Assembly (NCBI RefSeq): GCF_014850955.1
Contig: NZ_JACXSS010000001.1
Coordinates: 3,596,001-3,660,000, forward strand
DNA length: 64,000 nt
Origin: Methylomonas albis
GTDB lineage: Bacteria > Pseudomonadota > Gammaproteobacteria > Methylococcales > Methylomonadaceae
Direction: 5' to 3'
Shown here: in pieces, positions 59,243-64,000 of the stretch
Layout of the letters: every line of letters starts with the position of its first letter
Numbering within the stretch: position 1 is the first letter of the stretch
Notes under the pieces: model-generated
Told to the model about the DNA's origin: nothing
The model's input: only the letters and a program-made list of their open reading frames with translations
The model's database searches: none
Made by a program: the position numbers and the translations under genes

Positions 59243-59515
59243 ATGAAAACTTTACGCGAAAGACTTTTAGAAGTAATTGACTTTAAAGGAGAAACCCCAA
59301 AAACGTTGGAAGAGAAGACTGGCGTTGACCGGGCAAAATGGTCAAACATCAAGCGCAAAGACCCGATCAGAGCGACCGAAGAACACTTAGAAGCGGTGTT
59401 TAAGCTATGGCCCGAATATGCATTATGGATAGCCACCGAAACTACCAATCCAGAGGCCGGCCAAATCAGCCCAGAACTGGAGGAATCCCGGCAAAAACTA
59501 GGCAGGGCTGGGTGA
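59243..59515 (+). CDS. Phage repressor-like HTH protein
   Basis: A 90-residue protein (MKTLRERLLEVIDFKGETPK) with a Cro/CI-type HTH (TLEEKTGVDRAKWSNIKRKDPIRATEEHLEAVFKLWPEY), common as prophage repressor or Cro in Xanthomonadales and methanotroph elements. It stands next to the 18-bp operator, divergent from the leftward phage operon, so it probably maintains lysogeny. A second start at 59222 is less likely. Confidence 0.78.
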   Translation: MKTLRERLLEVIDFKGETPKTLEEKTGVDRAKWSNIKRKDPIRATEEHLEAVFKLWPEYALWIATETTNPEAGQISPELEESRQKLGRAG

Positions 59516-59645
59516 CGGCGGATAAGGCTTTGTCTAAATGGAAGAGATTTTATTCAGCCGAAGATAAACAACGAAACTAAAAACCAAGCCACTCAGCCTG
59601 AAAAAAGGCTCTGTTTTAATTAACAAATAACTATCGATAAACAAC

Positions 59646-61181
59646 ATGATAATACCTAATCTTCCCGGTATAGATTCAGTTTCACAATATTCAAATCTAA
59701 AATTCCTAGCAAAGGGAGGAATGGGCGAAGTCTATTTAGGAGATGATTTAATAAGCAATGAATCTGTAGCCATTAAATTAATAGCCATATCAGACAAAGA
59801 AGAAGAAGAGCTACTAACAAGAGAAGTTAAAATATCCCATCAACTCACAGGGAAAAATATAGTTAAAACAATTTATTCCGGAAAAATCAAAATTAATGAA
59901 GTTGATTACATATATATAGCCCAAGAATACTTCGAAAATGGAAACCTAAGAAAAAAAATGCAAAACGGGATAGACTTCGACGAATGTCTCTCAATAATGA
60001 AGTCTATTCTAAATGGAATGAATGAAGCCCACACTATAATAATACATAGAGACTTAAAACCAGAAAATATACTTATATCAAAAACCAATAATATAGCGAT
60101 TGCAGACTTTGGTCTAGCCAAGCTTATAAATGAAAAAACAAGAACGCGGTCATTCAAAGGCTCAGGGACTATACCTTACATGGCACCAGAGTGTTGGCTC
60201 AATGACAACAATTCAGTTGCCATGGATATTTATTCATTAGGTATATTATTTTACGAATTGCTAACTGGGGAGCTTCCTATTGATGCAAAAACAGAAAACG
60301 AATGGCGAGACTTCCATATTTATCAACAGCTACCTGACCCATCTAAAATACAGCCAAAAATACCAACAAAAATTAAACAGATAATATCAAAAATGACTCA
60401 AAAAAGAGTCGGAGACAGATACAAAAACGTACAAGAAATAATTATTGCTTTAAATGACGCAATTGAACAAGGCAGTAATGAACGCAAAGAATTTGAGAGA
60501 CTGGCATCAATTGGCCACACTACCATCCAACAAATACAAGAAGAAGAATTAAAAAGACAACAAGAGCTGGAAAGAATTAACACCTATAAAAAAACACTAA
60601 ACTTCCATATAACGGAGATATTTGACGAGATTAAAAAAATCTCTCAGAATGTTAACGAACACCTGGAGACTCAAAAAATAAGTATTCATGAAACCCCTTA
60701 TGACTCAGATTTGAGAAGAAGAACTCTATCAATTAACTTTAACAGCAAACGTGTTTCATTCAACTTTCCAGAGTGGGATAAGATTTCAAAATACGAACAA
60801 GAAAAGATTATAAGAAACAGAGAAAATCAAATGAAGCTGTACGGCATGATATTAAGCGGCCCCGAAGAAAGCATTTATAAAAAAAATTCAATTATTTATT
60901 TCGGCAAATTAGAATCAAATTATCGAAACCCTATTTTAAATGAATGCTTTGGATTCAACTTAATATTAGTAAAAGATGAAAACAGCCTCTATGGAAAATG
61001 GTTTTTAGCGTCATTTTCGGATTGCGGATTTTCCCAAAATAACAGAAAAAGCTTTGCCCTAGATTTTGATGAATTTTTAAAAAATTTCGAACTATCATTC
61101 ATAGGACATACAATGTCCGTAATATATCGAGAACTTCAAAGTAGCGATTTAGCTCTCGCCATTGAAGAAATTTTAAAATAA
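59646..61181 (+). CDS. Serine/threonine protein kinase, possible defence kinase
   Basis: A 511-residue Hanks-type kinase with the glycine loop AKGGMGEVY (22-30), K44, HRDLKPEN (134-141) and DFG (154-156), all intact, and GTIPYMAPE as activation segment end. After residue 285 come a coiled coil (QQIQEEELKRQQELERIN) and a C-terminal domain of about 180 residues with no known family and no membrane helix. The DNA is strikingly AT-rich compared with the neighbours. Kinases carried by prophages can abort infection by other phages; that role is inference. Confidence 0.85.
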   Translation: MIIPNLPGIDSVSQYSNLKFLAKGGMGEVYLGDDLISNESVAIKLIAISDKEEEELLTREVKISHQLTGKNIVKTIYSGKIKINEVDYIYIAQEYFENGNLRKKMQNGIDFDECLSIMKSILNGMNEAHTIIIHRDLKPENILISKTNNIAIADFGLAKLINEKTRTRSFKGSGTIPYMAPECWLNDNNSVAMDIYSLGILFYELLTGELPIDAKTENEWRDFHIYQQLPDPSKIQPKIPTKIKQIISKMTQKRVGDRYKNVQEIIIALNDAIEQGSNERKEFERLASIGHTTIQQIQEEELKRQQELERINTYKKTLNFHITEIFDEIKKISQNVNEHLETQKISIHETPYDSDLRRRTLSINFNSKRVSFNFPEWDKISKYEQEKIIRNRENQMKLYGMILSGPEESIYKKNSIIYFGKLESNYRNPILNECFGFNLILVKDENSLYGKWFLASFSDCGFSQNNRKSFALDFDEFLKNFELSFIGHTMSVIYRELQSSDLALAIEEILK

Positions 61182-61450
61182 AAATAAGCCCCTTACAAAA
61201 GCTTACACTAAGTATTTCTCGTAAACCCAATATTGTGCTTTACTTCTAATTCTTAGGAAAAGACTAATGTCAAATCCGATATTTACACTTATTCTTTACT
61301 AAAGACTATCTTCAAAGCATACAACATGCTGGTGCTGGTCAAAGATATTCCAAAATCCGATGAAGTGTATCACTTAGGCCTAGCCTACTGATTGTTTACG
61401 CTTCGTATCCAGAAGTCATAAACACACATTAGAATGGTAGCTAGGGAACA

Positions 61451-62137
61451 ATGATGAGTTTGGTTAATTCAATTCTTAAAAACATCGGTGCCAGCCGTGC
61501 AGCGCGGCATCAAGAGAAGGAACATGGCCGTTACGGCGATAATTTAGCGGCTGTTGGCGGTGAAAAGAAACCGACTGTTGCGCCGGCCCGTTGGGACAAG
61601 CCTTTTTTGCGGTCGTTGGAATGGAAGCGATATGAGGATGTTTGCATGGAGTATCTTAGAATCAAGAACTGCCATGCCAATGTGACGTGTATCGGTGCCG
61701 ACGGCGGTATCGATATTAAAATCGCGGACCCTACCGGCAAGGTGTTTGCCATCGGCCAATGTAAATCCTGGAACCGCCCCATCGGCGTAAGCTTAATTCG
61801 AGAGCTTTACGGCATCATGGCGGCAGATAATGTGCGCCACGGTATTTTTCTGACCACGTCGGAATACAGTAAGGATGCCTTGGAGTTTGCCAAGGGTAAA
61901 AACCTGTTATTGATCGACTGCGACGAATTCGTTAGCTTGGTGAACAACCTGGACGAAATCAGCCACAAGCGCTTGGACGACATGGCCCGCGCCGGCGATT
62001 ACCAGGTGCCGACTTGCGTCAAATGCGGCACTAAAATGGTGAAGCGCACCGCCAAATCAGGCAAGAACGCCGGCGGGGAGTTTTGGGGATGCGCGAATTA
62101 TCCTAAGTGCAAGATTACGATGCATGTAAAGCAATGA
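61451..62137 (+). CDS. Mrr-like restriction endonuclease with topoisomerase-type zinc finger
   Basis: A 228-residue protein. The PD-(D/E)XK nuclease core has E63, GADGGIDIKI (D88) and GQCKSW (Q103, K105), as in Mrr-type type IV enzymes. The C-terminus is a zinc finger of the DNA topoisomerase class (CVKCGTKMVKRTAKSG...FWGCANYPKC). A basic helical lead of 50 residues precedes. It would cut modified or foreign DNA. It overlaps the next gene by 4 nt, so the two act together. Confidence 0.85.
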   Translation: MMSLVNSILKNIGASRAARHQEKEHGRYGDNLAAVGGEKKPTVAPARWDKPFLRSLEWKRYEDVCMEYLRIKNCHANVTCIGADGGIDIKIADPTGKVFAIGQCKSWNRPIGVSLIRELYGIMAADNVRHGIFLTTSEYSKDALEFAKGKNLLLIDCDEFVSLVNNLDEISHKRLDDMARAGDYQVPTCVKCGTKMVKRTAKSGKNAGGEFWGCANYPKCKITMHVKQ

Positions 62138-62676
62138 CCATAATAATTAAAGTACCTCCAAAGATGCAAAAAACAGATAGCGAAATTCATCCTAATGCCT
62201 TCCTAAATGGCGCCATTGAGTATTGCGAAGCAGGCTCCATACTATTAAAAGCCAAATTAGAAGACAGCGAAAATAAGGCAAAATTAAACCCCATTTACAT
62301 GCTTTGTTCTCATGCTACCGAGCTAGCACTTAAAGCATTTTTGCGACACAAAAATTACCCCACTAAAACCCTAAAACAAAACAAATATAGACATAATTTA
62401 GTTAATCTATATAACGAATGCCGGGCAAGTGGTTTAACATCCCAAGCGCTAAAAGAAACTGACTTTATAAATTTAGTGCAATGTCTACATTCTGGAAACG
62501 ATGAAATGGCTTATAGATATTTCAATCCAAACCCTTTAGTAATGCCTGAAATTAAATGGACAAATGAAGCTGTAATCTCCTTGATTGATTGCGTAAAACA
62601 CTATCTCCCGGATCACCTAGAACCCCAAGAAGCCATTAAATTCGATCTCATAATAGGAAAACCAACAAGCTCTTAG
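62134..62676 (+). CDS. HEPN-like protein coupled to the Mrr nuclease
   Basis: A 180-residue helical protein starting MTIIIKVPPKMQKTDSEIHP. The stretch MLCSHATELALKAFLRHKNY followed by KYRHNLVNLYNECR resembles HEPN domains (helix, conserved E/K and RxxxH/H-N-L pattern). HEPN proteins are often RNases of defence and toxin systems, though the catalytic R-x4-6-H is not fully clear. ATG 62134 overlaps the nuclease stop. Confidence 0.6.
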   Translation: MTIIIKVPPKMQKTDSEIHPNAFLNGAIEYCEAGSILLKAKLEDSENKAKLNPIYMLCSHATELALKAFLRHKNYPTKTLKQNKYRHNLVNLYNECRASGLTSQALKETDFINLVQCLHSGNDEMAYRYFNPNPLVMPEIKWTNEAVISLIDCVKHYLPDHLEPQEAIKFDLIIGKPTSS

Positions 62677-62733
62677 AAATAAGAACAGCATTAACATCAT
62701 TTATATTTTTGCCGCAGAATTCACTCAAAACGA

Positions 62734-63714
62734 ATGACGATAAAAAAACAGGAGTCCGGCGAATGGTTTGCCGATATTCGACCGAACGGAGTTAACGGAA
62801 AGCGGTATCGAAAGAGCTTTCCGACTAAGGCGGAGGCGTTACGCTGGGAAGCCTGGATTAAAGCGCATAAGACGCAACAGCCGGATTGGGAACCTACGCC
62901 AAAAGATACCAGGAGGCTTTCGGAGTTGGTCGATAAATGGCACGAGGCGCACGGAAGGCATTTGAAGGACGGGGAAAACAGGCTGTTGATGGTTAGGAAT
63001 ATGTGTAATCGGTTGAAGAACCCCAGAGCAACGGAGATCGACGCCGATACTTTTTTAGCGTATCGCAACGAACGTTTGGCGGCGGGTGTGTCGCCCAATA
63101 CGATCAATCACGAACAGACTTATCTGAATGCGATTTTTAACGAGCTGGCTCGGCTGGGCGATTGGTCGGAGACTAATCCCATCGGCAAAGTTAAAAAACT
63201 GAAGCTGGACGAAATCGAGCTGAAGTATTTGAGCCTGGAGGAAATCGGCGAGTTGCTGAGGATTTTACAGGCATCGAAAAGCGATGCTTTCCATATCGCG
63301 CGGATTTGCCTAGCCACCGGCGCGCGTTGGGGCGAAGCGGAGACGATCAGCGGAGAGCAAATCAAGCCGAGCCTGATTCGCTTCGAGAAGACGAAGAACA
63401 GTAAGGGCCGCGCTGTGCCTATCGATGCGGATTTTTTCGAGAGTTTACCCAAAGGCAAAGGCCGGCTATTTCGGGACGGTTATAAGACTTTCCAGCGCCT
63501 TGCCGAGCAATGCAGTTTCGAACTACCCAAGGGCCAGCTTACCCACGTCCTGCGGCACACCTTCGCCAGTCATTTTATGATGAACGGCGGCAACATTCTG
63601 ACCCTGCAAAAAATCCTAGGCCACGGCTCGTTAAACATGACGATGCGATATGCGCACCTGGCACCGGAGCATTTAGAGGAAGCGAAGCGGTTGAATCCGC
63701 TTTGCAAACTATGA
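62734..63714 (+). CDS. Tyrosine integrase
   Basis: A 326-residue phage-type integrase with the catalytic set R198 (GARWGE), K near 221, H271-x-x-R274 (HVLRHTF), H297 (ILGHGS) and Y306 (MRYAHLAP). The N-terminal arm-binding domain (GEWFADIRPNGVNGKRYRKSF) is present. It integrates the element, most likely at tRNA-Thr, whose 3' copy lies at 50095. It reads toward the right end of the element. Confidence 0.94.
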   Translation: MTIKKQESGEWFADIRPNGVNGKRYRKSFPTKAEALRWEAWIKAHKTQQPDWEPTPKDTRRLSELVDKWHEAHGRHLKDGENRLLMVRNMCNRLKNPRATEIDADTFLAYRNERLAAGVSPNTINHEQTYLNAIFNELARLGDWSETNPIGKVKKLKLDEIELKYLSLEEIGELLRILQASKSDAFHIARICLATGARWGEAETISGEQIKPSLIRFEKTKNSKGRAVPIDADFFESLPKGKGRLFRDGYKTFQRLAEQCSFELPKGQLTHVLRHTFASHFMMNGGNILTLQKILGHGSLNMTMRYAHLAPEHLEEAKRLNPLCKL

Positions 63715-63724
63715 GCAAATAAAA

Positions 63725-63746
63725 AAGGCGGTCTTGCGACCGCCTT
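63725..63746. terminator. Bidirectional terminator between integrase and YjzC-like gene
   Basis: AAGGCGGTC-TTGC-GACCGCCTT, a 9-bp stem preceded by A6, lies between two convergent genes. Confidence 0.85.
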
Positions 63747-63751
63747 AACCA

Positions 63752-63940
63752 CTACTTCCGGTGACTATCGGGAGTTCGGTTTACCTGCTCCCACGCGTGA
63801 CCGGGTTTAGAAGTGGGCGGCAGAGTTTTATTATCAGGAACCGCCGCGAAGTTGTCTTTTCGACCTCCTCGCGGACCGACTTCCTGAAAGATTCCGCCGT
63901 TCTTACCGGTGTTTCCACCGGGTTTATTTGTACTAGACAT
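63752..63940 (-). CDS. YjzC-like small hydrophilic protein
   Basis: A 62-residue protein (MSSTNKPGGNTGKNGGIFQE) with VGPRGGRKDN and LPPTSKPGHAWEQV, the conserved words of YjzC-type small proteins of unknown role. The start at 63940 is chosen because the longer reading begins with unrelated sequence. It converges with the integrase. Confidence 0.65.
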   Translation of the reverse strand: MSSTNKPGGNTGKNGGIFQEVGPRGGRKDNFAAVPDNKTLPPTSKPGHAWEQVNRTPDSHRK

Positions 63941-64000
63941 TTCAAATTCCTTAAGATAAGGAACCAGCGCCAGAAACCTATGGAATAGCACTTGAAATGC

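Overview
The window looks like chromosomal DNA of a gammaproteobacterium, probably a Methylococcales methanotroph close to Methylomonas. This is inferred from the VPLPA/PEP-CTERM exoproteins, the moderate GC content and the gene mix; no methane-oxidation or rRNA gene is present to confirm it.

1-8.5 kb: a ParA-family ATPase, an atypical pyruvate kinase, PhoU behind a Pho-box-like site, an LpxH-like phosphoesterase, then a secreted ExeM-type nuclease with a dockerin-like tail next to a cohesin-like PEP-CTERM protein.

8.5-14.8 kb: an accessory island. It holds a dispersed hairpin repeat (two copies in opposite orientation), an IS110-family element with a structured upstream region (candidate bridge RNA), and an AT-rich type II-A-like retron. 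The retron's effector and reverse transcriptase (RT) are separated from its msr-msd RNA by an IS256-family element with an exact 8-bp target duplication. A degenerate repeat array follows.

14.8-17.3 kb: a VPLPA-CTERM protein and a secreted 5'-nucleotidase, behind four half-sites at exact 11-bp spacing that resemble a tandem Pho box. 17.3-23.5 kb: a lipoprotein and an arsenic operon (arsR-arsC-arsD-arsA-arsI/cadI-acr3) led by an operator overlapping the arsR start codon. 23.8-29 kb: a bidirectional NAD-linked NiFe hydrogenase operon hoxFUYHW. 29-31 kb: a Pit phosphate transporter with its DUF47 partner. 34-42.2 kb: a run of a secreted PHP-type phosphoesterase, a VPLPA-CTERM protein, a PpiC-like protein, HupE/UreJ, a 2OG-Fe(II) oxygenase and a membrane-fused aminopropyltransferase-like protein. 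42.3-46.1 kb: stand-alone eutBC and an exported flavin amine oxidase. Several genes suggest phosphate scavenging.

46.1-50.1 kb: a scrapyard. It contains an IS256 fossil, a frameshifted IS3 element just upstream of a cold-shock gene, a mqsRA locus whose toxin has lost its frame at codon 2, and a chimera of a phage Rep 5' end with an HTH gene.

50.1-64 kb: an integrative element bounded on the left by the 3' 45 nt of tRNA-Thr(UGU), with a tyrosine integrase at 62.7-63.7 kb. Its other att site lies beyond the window. The leftward module is an inovirus (filamentous phage) gene set: Rep, ssDNA-binding protein, coat protein, small virion proteins, adhesin, DUF2523 and Zot, plus a C5 DNA methyltransferase and HicAB. 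A divergent rightward arm encodes a repressor, a Ser/Thr kinase, an Mrr-like nuclease and a HEPN-like protein, which look like defence cargo. Rep is split by a frameshift at a G7A6 run.
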